From an uncultured Eubacteriales bacterium (GTDB taxonomy: Bacteria > Bacillota > Clostridia > TANB77 > CAG-508), in NCBI GenBank assembly GCA_902492015.1, contig CABUJR010000002.1:116314-180313 (forward strand): a stretch of 64,000 nt of DNA, read 5' to 3'. Positions 52,444 through 62,600 of this stretch are shown one piece after another (position 1 is the stretch's first letter; each line of letters begins with the position of its first letter). A program made the translations under genes and the position numbers. The notes beneath the pieces are model-generated. The model was not told where the DNA came from. It searched no databases and saw only the letters and a program-made list of their open reading frames with translations.

Positions 52444-53637
52444 ATGCCTGAATCTAAAGAAAGTAAAAGTATAAAAATTTCATTAAAACAATTAGTATTT
52501 ATTATAATGATAATTGTTTTTATAATAGTTTTATTAATAACCGTAATAATAAATTTAATGAATACTAAAGAAAATACAGCTAGAGATTTAAGATTAATTC
52601 AAACTCAAAGTAGTATTGAGACAAATGTTGAAAAAAAAGAAAGTGAAAATATAGAAGTTGTGCCAACATTACTAGATGAAATTACTACTAATAGTGCATG
52701 GTGTGGAACATTTCAATTAGTATGGAATGATGTAAAAAAAGATTTGGCAAAGCAAGATATTATTTTTAATAAACAATTAGCAGTAGTTGATAACTTGAAT
52801 AAAGAAACCTTTAAAGAAAAGGATATTTCAAGTAAATATTATTATAAAACTTGGGGAAAAAAGTCAATTCAATTAAAATCAAAAATTGAAAAAGGTATAA
52901 AAGAAAAATTCAATCAAAAAAGTGACATATTAGATTCTATTGACTGGAATGCAAAAGGTGATGAATATTTGTTTTATACACTGCTATATAAAGAATTTAA
53001 TTTTAAAAATGATTTTAATGAATTAGATAGTGGTGAGTTTTATTCTAATACAGAAGCTTATTCTGATATAAAATATTTTGGAATAAGTTCTGATTCAGAT
53101 TCAAAGTTATACTCACAAGTAAATATTTTATATTATAATTCAAAAAATGATTATGCTGTTAGTTTAGAAACAAAAGAAGATGATGAAATAATTTTAGCAG
53201 TAGGAAATAATGATGTAACATTTTCAAGTATTTATAACAGCATAGTAGAAAAAACAAATAGTTATACTGGAAATATAGAATTTGGAGAAAATGATTTTTT
53301 GAAAGTTCCAAATTTAAAAATGAATATAGAAAAAAACTTTAGTGAACTAACAACAGATGGTTCAAATCCAGAGAAATATTTTTATGATTATATGGGAAAT
53401 ACTTGTTATTTAACTGATGCTATGCAAACAATAAATTTAGAACTAGATAAATCAGGAGGAAAAATAAAAAGCGAAGCAGCTGTAGGCGGATATATCTGGG
53501 GAGTCGAGATAAATAGAGAACCAGAAAAAAGAAAGTTTTATTTTGATGAAGAATTTACAATTTTTATCAAAGAAAAAGGAAAAGAAGTACCATATTTTGC
53601 GGCAAATATATCTAATATAAAATTATTTCAAGAATAG
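52444..53637 (+). CDS. Membrane-anchored extracytoplasmic protein, unknown
   Basis: This 397-residue protein starts at ATG 52444, just after GGAGGT (an in-frame ATG at 52432 overlaps that site). A short basic N-terminus is followed by one helix (LVFIIMIIVFIIVLLITVII), then about 355 residues outside the cell. NSAWCGTFQLVWNDVKKDLA starts the folded part. YMGNTCYLTDAMQTINLELD and FYFDEEFTIFIKEKGKEVPY lie near the end. The final beta-strand pair loosely recalls the C-terminal strand of serpins, but I cannot confirm a family. It has its own promoter and no terminator before ackA copy 3, so the two are likely co-transcribed. No link to acetate metabolism is evident. Confidence 0.6.
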   Translation: MPESKESKSIKISLKQLVFIIMIIVFIIVLLITVIINLMNTKENTARDLRLIQTQSSIETNVEKKESENIEVVPTLLDEITTNSAWCGTFQLVWNDVKKDLAKQDIIFNKQLAVVDNLNKETFKEKDISSKYYYKTWGKKSIQLKSKIEKGIKEKFNQKSDILDSIDWNAKGDEYLFYTLLYKEFNFKNDFNELDSGEFYSNTEAYSDIKYFGISSDSDSKLYSQVNILYYNSKNDYAVSLETKEDDEIILAVGNNDVTFSSIYNSIVEKTNSYTGNIEFGENDFLKVPNLKMNIEKNFSELTTDGSNPEKYFYDYMGNTCYLTDAMQTINLELDKSGGKIKSEAAVGGYIWGVEINREPEKRKFYFDEEFTIFIKEKGKEVPYFAANISNIKLFQE

Positions 53638-53723
53638 ATTATATAAAATTTTCTATTGTTAACTACTATTTTTAGTGTTAAAATAATTTAGAAAAGTTTT
53701 TATTTTAGAAAGGATGTAAATTT

Positions 53724-54914
53724 ATGAAAATATTAGTATTAAATTGTGGAAGTTCATCACTTAAATTTCAACTTATAAATATGGAAAATAACGAAAGAAT
53801 GGCTAAAGGAAATTTTGAAAGAATAGGTGGAATGAAAACCACTTTACATTTAAATATAAATGGTAAAAAAGAAGATCTTTTACATATAGCAAGGGACTAT
53901 GACGAAGCAATAGAATTTGTTTTGGAAGTTTTACAAAAACCAGAATATGGACTAATTAAAAGTTTAGATGAAATAGGAGCAATAGGGCATAGAATAGTTC
54001 ATGGTGGAGAAATGTTTAGTAGCTCAGTATTAATAAATGATGAAGTTATTTCAGAAATAGAGAAATGTATAGACTTAGCTCCACTTCACAATCCAGCTGG
54101 AGTAGCTGGAATAAAATCAGCACAAAAAGTATTACCAAATATTCCAATGGTAGCAGTATTTGATACAGCATTTCATCAAACAATGCCAGCTAAAGCTTAT
54201 ATCTATCAAATTCCATATAGATATTACACAAGTTACAAAATAAGAAAATATGGTTTTCATGGAACTAGTCATAGATATGTTGCACAAAGAATATCTGAAA
54301 TTCTAGGAAGAGATGATTTAAAACTAATAAATTGCCATTTAGGTCAAGGAGCATCTTTATGTGCAATAAAAGATGGTGAATCAATAGATACTTCAATGGG
54401 ATTAACACCTCTTGCTGGTATACCAATGGCTACAAGATGTGGAGATATAGATCCTGCAATAATTCCTTATATAATGAAAAGAGATAATTTAGGCCCAGAA
54501 GATATAGAAGAGATTTTAAACAAACAAGCAGGAGCTTGGGGTGTATCAGGAGTTTCATCTGATTATAAAGATATAGAAGATGGATATAATATGGGTGACC
54601 AAAGATCAATTTTAACACTTGAAAGTCAAGCATATAAAATAGCACAATATATAGGCCAATATATGATTTCACTAGGAGGTCTAGATGTTTTAACTTTTGC
54701 AGGTGGTGTTGGTGAAAATGGAATGGAAACAAGAGAAAGAATTTGTAAATATTTAGAACCTTTTGGAGCAAAATTAGATTTAGAATTAAATAAAGTAAGA
54801 GGAAAAGAAAGATGTATTTCTAGTCCAGATTCTAAAATAAAAATATATGTAATACCAACAAATGAGGAATTGATGATTGCAAAAGAAACATTTGAACTAA
54901 TAAAAGAAAAATAA
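53724..54914 (+). CDS. ackA: Acetate kinase, copy 3
   Basis: This 396-residue enzyme has an RBS GAAAGGATG. Motifs are complete: ILVLNCGSSSLKFQLINM, IGHRIVHGGEMF, APLHNPAGVAGI, VFDTAFHQTMPA, YGFHGTSHRYVA, CHLGQGASLCAIKDG, MATRCGDIDPA and PTNEELMIAKET. It shares with copy 2 the GAWGVSGVS segment and the same overall insert pattern, showing that these two duplicated after splitting from copy 1. It is transcribed after the unknown membrane protein and ends at a strong bidirectional terminator facing rqcH. The reason for three copies is unknown. Different growth states or acid substrates are possible. Confidence 0.93.
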   Translation: MKILVLNCGSSSLKFQLINMENNERMAKGNFERIGGMKTTLHLNINGKKEDLLHIARDYDEAIEFVLEVLQKPEYGLIKSLDEIGAIGHRIVHGGEMFSSSVLINDEVISEIEKCIDLAPLHNPAGVAGIKSAQKVLPNIPMVAVFDTAFHQTMPAKAYIYQIPYRYYTSYKIRKYGFHGTSHRYVAQRISEILGRDDLKLINCHLGQGASLCAIKDGESIDTSMGLTPLAGIPMATRCGDIDPAIIPYIMKRDNLGPEDIEEILNKQAGAWGVSGVSSDYKDIEDGYNMGDQRSILTLESQAYKIAQYIGQYMISLGGLDVLTFAGGVGENGMETRERICKYLEPFGAKLDLELNKVRGKERCISSPDSKIKIYVIPTNEELMIAKETFELIKEK

Positions 54915-54921
54915 ATTTGTA

Positions 54922-54950
54922 AAAAAGCGAAAGTTTAACTTTCGCTTTTT
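54922..54950. terminator. Bidirectional terminator between ackA3 and rqcH
   Basis: A 13-bp perfect stem AAAAAGCGAAAGT/ACTTTCGCTTTTT closes on TTA. Oligo-A on the left and oligo-T on the right let it serve both convergent genes. It abuts the rqcH stop codon. Confidence 0.93.
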
Positions 54951-56669
54951 CTAATGAACAATTATTGTTTTAAAATTATTATAAATAACCATTCCTGGTT
55001 TTGCACCAGAGACTTTTTTTACATATCTTGCATAGCAATAATCAACTGGAACATTTAAAGCTTTTTCTGCTTTACTGTTCTTTTTGGCAAGACTTGCACA
55101 ATTAAATAATATATTTTCTGGAATTTCAGATAAATCTAAATTTTCAGGGTTTTTTAGAAGAATATGGCTACCATGAATTTTTTGAGCATGAAACCATATA
55201 TCATTTGGATTTGATAATTTTAAACTAATATAATCATTTTGAATATTGTTTTTTCCAATATAAATTGTGTAACCATCAATAACTTGTGTTTCAAATTCGA
55301 TATTATCATTTGAGTTTTTCTTTTTAGAGGCTTTATTTTTTTCTTGTTTTGAAATAGTTTTCTTTGTAACAATATTTTCTGAAATTTCTTGATACACTTC
55401 ATGAATATCATTAAGATTTTTTGCATTACTTAAATTAAAAACAATACTTTCTATATAATCTAATTCTTTTTCTGCATCTTTTTTTTGTTCAGAAACTATA
55501 GAAAGAGCATTTCTTAATTTATTATATTTTTTAAAATATTTTTCTATATTTTTTTGAATAGAAATACTTTTGTCTAAAGGAATTGTTACTAAACTATTAT
55601 TATCATAGTAATTTTCTAAAGTATATTCGCTAACATTATCATTAGGATTTAGTTTATAAAGATTTGCTGTTAAAAGCTCACCATAAAGTCTAAATGTATC
55701 CATTTGGTTGCATTCTTTTAGTTTCTGATCTATATTTTCTAATTTTTTATATACTTTTTTTAGTGAACTAGAAACTATTTTTAGTAGATTGTTTCTAGAA
55801 TTTGTAAAAATAGAATTGGTTTCTTTATTATAATAAAAATCATCTAAAAAGTAATTTATCTCTAGTGAAGAATTTGAATCTGTATTTAGGTATTTTTTTA
55901 AAAATATAGTATAATCTTTATTTGAAATTTCTTTGCAAATAATATTTTGTGTACCCATATTGGTAATAATTTCTTTTATATAATAAAACAATATTTCTAA
56001 ATTATTATTTGTAAAATCATTTTCATTTATATTTAATAATTTTAAAGTTTCTTTAATAAAAGTTTTACTAAAGCCTATGAATGTATTTGTTAGAATTTTT
56101 GTTAAAGAAGTATTTTCATTTGTTCTAATAATAGAAATAAAATCTTCTTTCGATTGTAGTTCTATAAAACTTTTTTTATTAATTGGTACAAAAGAATATT
56201 CATGTGCAGGAAGTAATTCCCTAGAATTATTATCAAAGTGTTTTAAAGTATCAATTATAATATTGTTTTCATTTGTTAATATAATATTACTTTGTCTACT
56301 CATAATTTCAACAAATAATTTTCTAATAACTAAATCATTTAATTCATTATAACATTCAAATTGTATTTCTATAGTTCTTTCTAAATCATAATTATTTATG
56401 CTAATTATTTTTCCACCAGCTAGATATTTTCTAAGAAGCATACAATAATTAAATGCATTTTGCGGATTGGGTTTTGAATGAGTTGTTAAACAAATTCTAC
56501 AAAGTTCAGGATTTGCGCAAAGAATTAAAGAATAATTGGTAGCATCTTTATAAAGATTTAAAATTATTTCATTTTTAGTTGGTTCAAAAATCTTATTAAC
56601 TTTAGAACCTATTATTTTATTATTTAATTCAGATATAACTGCTTTTGTTATGAAACCATCAAATGCCAT
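54951..56669 (-). CDS. rqcH: RqcH (NFACT) ribosome-associated quality control factor
   Basis: This 572-residue homologue of Rqc2/RqcH (older name fibronectin-binding protein A) binds stalled 50S subunits and recruits Ala-tRNA to add C-terminal alanine tails. NFACT-N begins MAFDGFITKAVISELNNKII and continues through ICANP-like LILCANPELCRICLTT and LFVEIMSRQSNIILTNEN. The middle (about 270-430) is a helical coiled-coil region. NFACT-R near 480-570 carries NPNDIWFHAQKIHGSHILLK and DYCYARYVKKVSGAKPGMV. EIMSRQSN replaces the usual EIMGRHSN. The RBS AAGGAGAA precedes ATG 56669. Its likely -10 (TGATATACT on the minus strand) is at 56704-56712. Confidence 0.93.
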   Translation of the reverse strand: MAFDGFITKAVISELNNKIIGSKVNKIFEPTKNEIILNLYKDATNYSLILCANPELCRICLTTHSKPNPQNAFNYCMLLRKYLAGGKIISINNYDLERTIEIQFECYNELNDLVIRKLFVEIMSRQSNIILTNENNIIIDTLKHFDNNSRELLPAHEYSFVPINKKSFIELQSKEDFISIIRTNENTSLTKILTNTFIGFSKTFIKETLKLLNINENDFTNNNLEILFYYIKEIITNMGTQNIICKEISNKDYTIFLKKYLNTDSNSSLEINYFLDDFYYNKETNSIFTNSRNNLLKIVSSSLKKVYKKLENIDQKLKECNQMDTFRLYGELLTANLYKLNPNDNVSEYTLENYYDNNSLVTIPLDKSISIQKNIEKYFKKYNKLRNALSIVSEQKKDAEKELDYIESIVFNLSNAKNLNDIHEVYQEISENIVTKKTISKQEKNKASKKKNSNDNIEFETQVIDGYTIYIGKNNIQNDYISLKLSNPNDIWFHAQKIHGSHILLKNPENLDLSEIPENILFNCASLAKKNSKAEKALNVPVDYCYARYVKKVSGAKPGMVIYNNFKTIIVH

Positions 56670-56703
56670 AAAATTCTCCTTTATTAATTTTAAATATAAA
56701 ACA

Positions 56704-56712
56704 AGTATATCA
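56704..56712 (-). promoter_or_regulatory. Extended -10 element for rqcH
   Basis: On the minus strand TGATATACT lies 35 nt before the rqcH start. A TTGACT further upstream is too far away (22-nt spacer) to be an ideal -35, so an extended -10 promoter is likely. Confidence 0.45.
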
Positions 56713-56759
56713 TAACGTTTAAAATAAAAAAAGTCAAATCTTAGAGTTTACATAAATTG

Positions 56760-56788
56760 TTGAAGTGTTTTGTAAATTATGATATAAT
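56760..56788 (+). promoter_or_regulatory. Promoter for the 56823 gene
   Basis: TTGAAG (56760-56765), a 17-nt spacer and TATAAT (56783-56788) with extended -10 TG lie 34 nt before the ATG. Confidence 0.8.
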
Positions 56789-56822
56789 ATAATTCTAAAA
56801 AAATAGGAAAAGGAGAATCGCT

Positions 56823-57410
56823 ATGGAAATGACAAAAGAACAAGAGGAGTTTTTTGAAAAGGAGAGACAGCGGTTAGAAGCTTTTTTTAAAACTCCGACC
56901 TATGAGAGCTTTGAGATTTGTTATGTTAAGAATGTCAACGAAGCTGAGGTCTTGGTCTCAAAAGAACATAATATTTTAGACTATATAGCACTAGGTTTTG
57001 CTTGTCTTAACAAACAGTTAAAAAGCTCATCAAGAATAATCAATGTTGGCTATGCGCAGTATGATAGTCCAGTATTGGTTAAAATACTCAACACAGTAAA
57101 ACCTTGTAAATATGGAGGAAAGCGTTTGCCGGAGAGTGCTATGATGCATGTCTTAGATGAAATCTCAAACATAACTCGAGAGTATTATACCAATCCAGAG
57201 TATGATATTCATATTCAAATAACAGGCGCAATATTTGCTCCATTTATTACGAGTATAGTTATGGGGTATGCAAAGGAAGACGAGATGGTACTGCTATTTA
57301 GAAACTTTGAAGATAATGCATATGCACAGGAGCTCGCATTTGAAAATCTTAAGAAATTTATAATATCATCCACTCTTGGAAGCTTGTATGAGTTTTATTT
57401 TGGAGAATAA
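56823..57410 (+). CDS. Unknown cytoplasmic protein, higher-GC island
   Basis: This 195-residue protein has an RBS AAAGGAG and no membrane segment. It starts MEMTKEQEEFFEKERQRLEA, a charged helix. The rest is mixed alpha/beta with YIALGFACLNKQLK, MMHVLDEISNITREYY, IQITGAIFAPFITSIVMGYA and a C-terminal FIISSTLGSLYEFYFGE. I do not recognise a family. Its base composition differs sharply from the neighbours: the 60 bases from 57121 contain 26 G/C, against 17 in the 60 bases from 57661 in pgi. It has its own promoter and a GC-rich terminator. It looks horizontally acquired or under distinct codon selection. Confidence 0.75.
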   Translation: MEMTKEQEEFFEKERQRLEAFFKTPTYESFEICYVKNVNEAEVLVSKEHNILDYIALGFACLNKQLKSSSRIINVGYAQYDSPVLVKILNTVKPCKYGGKRLPESAMMHVLDEISNITREYYTNPEYDIHIQITGAIFAPFITSIVMGYAKEDEMVLLFRNFEDNAYAQELAFENLKKFIISSTLGSLYEFYFGE

Positions 57411-57464
57411 TAGCTCCAAGAAAACCAATTCTGATTAATTTTCATATCATAGTAAATCTCTAAT

Positions 57465-57500
57465 AGTGCCTTCGACTGTTTTAAGTCGAGGGCGCTTTTC
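57465..57500 (+). terminator. Terminator after the 56823 gene
   Basis: A 13-bp stem with two G-U pairs (57465-57477 pairing with 57484-57496, loop GTTTTA) runs into TTTTC. It is GC-rich compared with other terminators in the window. Confidence 0.88.
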
Positions 57501-57543
57501 TTATAAAAAATAATAAAAAAATATATGAATATTTTTTTTATTA

Positions 57544-57552
57544 TGATATAAT
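57544..57552 (+). promoter_or_regulatory. Extended -10 promoter for pgi
   Basis: TGATATAAT at 57544-57552 matches the extended -10 seen at other genes here. No good -35 is seen at 16-18 nt. The start codon is 53 nt downstream. Confidence 0.55.
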
Positions 57553-57605
57553 CTTTTTGTAAATAAAAAGTTAGATAAAAGCTAACTTATAATAGGAGGT
57601 CTAAA

Positions 57606-58913
57606 GTGGTAAAATTTAATTTCGAAAATTCAAGTATAAAAGATTCTGTAATTAATGAATATAGTGATCAAGTATCAAAAATTCATGAAATGCTTCATAA
57701 GAAAGCAAATGATGAGAAAGAATTTTTAGGATGGATTGAACTTCCTACAAATTATGATAAAGAAGAATTTGCAAGAATAAAAAAAGCTGCTAAAAAAATT
57801 CAAAAAGATTCAGATGTTTTAGTAGTTATAGGAATAGGTGGTTCTTACTTAGGGGCTAGAGCCGTTATAGATGCTTTAACACATAGTTTTTATAATGGTA
57901 TGCCAGAAGGAAAAAGAAAAACTCCACAAATAGTTTATGCTGGAAATAATTTAAGTCCAGTATATATGAATGATTTATTAGAATTTGTAGCAGATAAGGA
58001 TATATCAATAAATGTTATTTCAAAATCTGGAACTACAACAGAGCCAGCTATTGCTTTTAGAATTTTTAGAGAAGTTTTAGAAACAAAATATGGTGTAGTA
58101 GAAGCTAGAAAAAGAATTTATGTAACAACTGATAAGCAAAAAGGTGCATTAAAAACTTTAGCAAATGAAGAAAAATACGAGACTTTTGTTATTCCAGATA
58201 ATGTTGGTGGAAGATTTTCTGTTCTTACAGCTGTTGGATTATTACCTATAGCAGTTGCAGGAATAAATATAGATAAATTAATGAATGGAGCAAAAATTGC
58301 TCAAGATAAATATTCAGAACCTAATTTAAAGTATAATGATTGTTATAAATATGCTGTTGCAAGAAATCTTTTATATGAATCAGGAAAAAATATTGAAATT
58401 TTAGCAAATTATGAACCAAAACTTCATTATATGACAGAATGGTGGAAACAACTTTATGGTGAAAGTGAAGGAAAAGATTTGAAAGGTATTTTCCCAGCAG
58501 GAGTTGATTTAACAACAGATTTACATTCTATGGGACAATATATTCAAGATGGAAGAAGAAATTTAATTGAAACTGTTTTAAAGGTAAGTAAAAATTCATC
58601 AGAAATTACAATTCAAGAAGATGACCAAAATTTAGATGGATTAAATTATTTAGCCGGAAAAACATTAGGATATGTAAATGGAAAGGCAATGGAAGGAACA
58701 GTAATGGCACATGTAACAGGAAATGTTCCAAATTTTATGATTGAAATAGATAAATTGGATGAGGAAAATTTAGGAGAATTAATATATTTCTTTGAAAAAG
58801 CTTGTGCAATATCTGGAACAATTTTAGGAGTAAATCCATTTAACCAACCAGGAGTTGAAGAATATAAGAAAAATATGTTTAAATTACTAAAAAAACCTGG
58901 TTATGCAGAATAA
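57606..58913 (+). CDS. pgi: Glucose-6-phosphate isomerase
   Basis: This 435-residue enzyme interconverts glucose-6-phosphate and fructose-6-phosphate. The GTG start has AGGAGGT 5 nt upstream. [38 protein letters not shown] (sugar-phosphate loop), [39 protein letters not shown] and [12 protein letters not shown] are diagnostic, and [20 protein letters not shown] ends the SIS fold. Length fits the shorter bacterial PGI type. It is monocistronic, between its own promoter and a structured convergent intergenic region. It feeds glycolysis and, through fructose-6-phosphate, amino-sugar synthesis for the wall. Confidence 0.95.
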   Translation: MVKFNFENSSIKDSVINEYSDQVSKIHEMLHKKANDEKEFLGWIELPTNYDKEEFARIKKAAKKIQKDSDVLVVIGIGGSYLGARAVIDALTHSFYNGMPEGKRKTPQIVYAGNNLSPVYMNDLLEFVADKDISINVISKSGTTTEPAIAFRIFREVLETKYGVVEARKRIYVTTDKQKGALKTLANEEKYETFVIPDNVGGRFSVLTAVGLLPIAVAGINIDKLMNGAKIAQDKYSEPNLKYNDCYKYAVARNLLYESGKNIEILANYEPKLHYMTEWWKQLYGESEGKDLKGIFPAGVDLTTDLHSMGQYIQDGRRNLIETVLKVSKNSSEITIQEDDQNLDGLNYLAGKTLGYVNGKAMEGTVMAHVTGNVPNFMIEIDKLDEENLGELIYFFEKACAISGTILGVNPFNQPGVEEYKKNMFKLLKKPGYAE

Positions 58914-58936
58914 AAAATTATTATAAGAATAAAAAT

Positions 58937-59003
58937 AACTCCCTTTATAATATAATGTCAATATGCTTTATGAATAATTGACAAAATAAAAATGAAGGGA
59001 GTT
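58937..59003. terminator. Nested two-stem structure between convergent genes
   Basis: An outer 9-bp stem AACTCCCTT/AAGGGAGTT (58937-58945, 58995-59003) encloses an inner 7-bp stem TGTCAAT/ATTGACA (58956-58962, 58977-58983). Internal loops of 10 and 11 nt separate them. On the minus strand it is followed by a T-rich tract, so it can end transcription of the 59034 gene. On the + strand only TTTC follows. Confidence 0.6.
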
Positions 59004-59033
59004 TCTAATTATAAATATATTAATTAAAACTTT

Positions 59034-59501
59034 CTATTTAGGTATTACTTCTTTATTACTGATAGTGTCATTTGAATTTTTTGTGTTTTCGGTATTTGAG
59101 TTAGAAGATACAGAATCTTTTTTTAAACTCTTTTTTATAGGTTGTTTTGTATTAAAATTAGAAATTAACAAGTCTAATTTGTCCAAATTTTCAAGATTTT
59201 CAAGTACATCTAATTTTTTTGAAATCAAAGTTAATTTTCTAAGAGTTGCTATTTTCCAATAACCATCTTGAACTTCTTTTCCTGTATTTGCAGTGATTAG
59301 TAATGATATTGCAAAGAAAAGTAGAGTTGAACAAGTTATAATAATTATTCTATAAATTTGGTCAAATAATAAAACATCAATTAAATAAGAACTAATAACA
59401 ACACCTAAGATACATCCAACTATACTAAACACAATCATAAAAAATACACGTTTAACTTGTATCCAAAATAAATGACTTTTAAAAGAATCTTCATTATACA
59501 T
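59034..59501 (-). CDS. Small two-helix membrane protein with acidic tail
   Basis: This 155-residue protein has a short N-terminus (MYNEDSFKSHLFWIQVKRVF), two helices (FMIVFSIVGCILGVVISSYL; YRIIIITCSTLLFFAISLLI), then a cytoplasmic segment with LRKLTLISKKLDVLENLENL and a Ser/Asn/Thr-rich C-terminus. I recognise no family. It is transcribed convergently to pgi and divergently from the FtsX-type gene. The helix-loop KKLDVLENLENLDKLDLLIS may form a short coiled coil. Function unknown. Confidence 0.6.
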   Translation of the reverse strand: MYNEDSFKSHLFWIQVKRVFFMIVFSIVGCILGVVISSYLIDVLLFDQIYRIIIITCSTLLFFAISLLITANTGKEVQDGYWKIATLRKLTLISKKLDVLENLENLDKLDLLISNFNTKQPIKKSLKKDSVSSNSNTENTKNSNDTISNKEVIPK

Positions 59502-59629
59502 AACAAAATCTCCATTAATAAATTAAATACATTATATTCTTTAAAAATATTATAGTCAATATTAAAAATTACAATAAAATAAAAGATATGAAAGAAATGA
59601 ATTTTATTAATTTATAGAACGTAAAAGTA

Positions 59630-59658
59630 TTTACTTTGTTATGTTTTAAAGATATAAT
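59630..59658 (+). promoter_or_regulatory. Promoter for the FtsX-type permease gene
   Basis: TTTACT (59630-59635), a 17-nt spacer and TATAAT (59653-59658) lie 26 nt before the ATG. Confidence 0.78.
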
Positions 59659-59684
59659 ATAATATAGATTTTTAGAGGTGATAT

Positions 59685-62600
59685 ATGAAAAAAGTTTTAT
59701 TTAAAGATAGTGTAAAACAAATTGCAAAAACAAATAAAAGATTTATATCAATACTTCTAATGGCCTTTTTAGGAGTTGGATTTTTTGCGGGAATAAGAGC
59801 AACAAGTCCAGATATGAAAAAGACTATAGACTCATATTTCGACTCTACTAATATGTATGATATTAATGTTGTTTCTACTTTAGGATTAACAGATGATGAT
59901 ATATCTGCAATATCAAAAATAGATAGTGTAGATAAAGTATATGGAATATATAGTGAAGATGTTTTTGTTTCTTTAAAAGATGAAGAGGCTATAGTTAAAT
60001 TATATTCATATAATGAAGAAGTAAATTTATTAGAACTTGTAGAAGGAAATCTTCCAGAAAAAGAAGATGAATGTGTAATAGAAGTAAGTATGAAAGATTC
60101 AAAAGGAGTTTCTGTTGGTGATTACATAGAAATAAAAGAAAATTTAGGAGAAGATGAAGAAACTTCTTTTAAGAATACAAAACTTAAAGTGGTTGGAATA
60201 GTAAGAAGTCCATTATATATTTCTAGAGATAGAGGTACTACTACATTAGGCTCTGGAAAGATAAATTATTATATGTATGTAAATAAAAATAATATTATAT
60301 CAGACATATATACAGAAGCAGATGTTTTAGTAAAAAATTCAAAAGAATTAGATACAATAAGTGATGAATATGATGAATTAATAAATAAAACAATAAAAGA
60401 TATTGAAAGTATAAAAGAAGAAAGACAAACAGCAAGATATAATGAATTAGTAAATGAGGCAAATGAAAAATTAGACGAAGCTCAAGCAGAGTTTGATACA
60501 GAAAAACAAGATGCTGAGAGGAAGATTGCAGACGCAGAAAAAGAAATTTCTGATGGAAAATTAGAAATTCAAAAGAATGAGAAAAAACTATCAGATGCAG
60601 AAAAAGAATTAGAAGATGGAAGAAATACTGCAAATGCAGAATTTGCAAATGCAGAAGCGCAAATTTCAGCTGCAGAAGCAGAACTAGGAGAAGCGAGTCA
60701 ACAAATAACAGATGCAGATATTTTACTAAAAGGTAAAAAAGAAGAAGCTAGTGCAGCTATTGAGCAAATAAATTCTGGAATTAGTACATTAGATTCAACA
60801 ATTAAAGATTTAGAAAAAAATAAGACCATATTAGAACAAGGATTAGCAGGACTTAATAAAATAAACTCTACTTTAACTTCTTTAAATGGGATGTTAACTC
60901 AGTATGAAGAACAATTAAAAAATGCTACTGCTGAAGAGGCAGAAGTATTAAAAAAGAAGATAGAAGAACTTAAAAATCAAATAGATTCCTTAAATCTACA
61001 AAAACAACAAATAGAAGCTTCTGGTGTAAGTGAAGAGAATTTGAAACAAATAAATGATGGACTTAATGAGTGTAAAGCCAAAAAAACTGAACTTGAAAAT
61101 CAATTAACAACAATTAACACTGAATTAGAAAATGCAGAAGCTCAAATAGTGGCAGGACAAAATAAAATTACAGAAGGAAGAAATAAATTAGAAGCTTCTA
61201 AAGTAGAACTTGCTAATAAAAAAGCAGAAACTGAACAAAAATTTAAAGCTGCAGAACAAGAAATAAAAGATGGAAAAAAAGAACTTGAAGAAGGAAAGAA
61301 AGAACTTGAAGAAGGTGAAGAAGAACTAAATAAACAAAAGGAAGAATTTGAAACAAAGATAGCAGATGCAGAAGCCAAATTAATTGACGCAAGAGAAAAA
61401 GTAAATGATATAGAAACAGCAAAATGGTATATTTTAGATAGACATGATAATGCAGGATTCAATAGTTATACTCAAGATTCTGGAAATATAGAAAAATTAG
61501 GGCAAGCATTCCCAATAGTATTCTTTTTAATCGCAACATTGATTAGTTTAACTACCATGTCAAGAATGGTAGAAGAAGAAAGAGTAGAAATAGGAACATT
61601 AAAAGCACTTGGATACAATAAATCACAAATAATGGCTAAATATATTATGTATTCATTATTAGCTTCAGTACTTGGAGGTATATCAGGTTCTATATTCGGA
61701 CTACAATTTTTCCCAACAATAATAATAAAAATGTATCAAATGATGTATGATATATCAAAAATTATAGTGGAATTTAATTGGTATTATGCTACTACAGGAG
61801 TTGGAATTATGACTCTATGTATAGTAGGATCAACTATTTATACAGCAAATAAAGAATTAGATGCAACTCCGGCAGAAATGATGAGACCAAAATCTCCAAA
61901 AGCAGGAAAAAGAGTTTTAATTGAAAAAATTCCTTTTTTATGGAATAGATTTAATTTTACACAAAAAGTTACTTTAAGGAATATGTTTAGATATAAAAAG
62001 AGGTTTTTAATGACTGTTGTGGGAATATGTGGTTGTACAGCTTTAATTCTTGCAGGATTTGGATTAAAAGATTCAATTTCTAAAATAATGGATTATCAAT
62101 ATGTTGATATTTATGATTATGATATGCTAATTGCATTAAAAAATACTTTAACTGATGATGAGATAAATACTACAATTACTAATTTAGAAGAAAAAGAAGA
62201 TATTGAAAAAATTATAGCTGTTTATATGTCTTCAGAAACAGCCAAACATAATGAGTTAGAAGAAGAAACACAGATTTTTGTTGTAGATAATTCTGATACA
62301 TTAAAAGACTTTGTGAGATTAAAAGATTTAGAAACTGGTGAAGAGTTAAAATTAAATGATGATGAAATAATAATAACAGATAAATTATCACAACTGATTG
62401 ATGTAAAAGTAGGTGATGAAATCACAATGCAAGATTCTGATGATAATGAATATAAAGTGAAAGTTGGTGCGATAACAGAACATTATATTTCTCACTACAT
62501 CTATATGACAGAGAATTTATATAAGAAAATACATAATGAAGATTTAACAGCAAATGTTTTACTTGCAAAATATAGAGCAGATATAGATGAAAATGCTGAA

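Noticed and set aside
57520..57546. Canonical -35 box for pgi
   Set aside because: Only weak matches with poor spacing are present. An extended -10 alone is the better reading.
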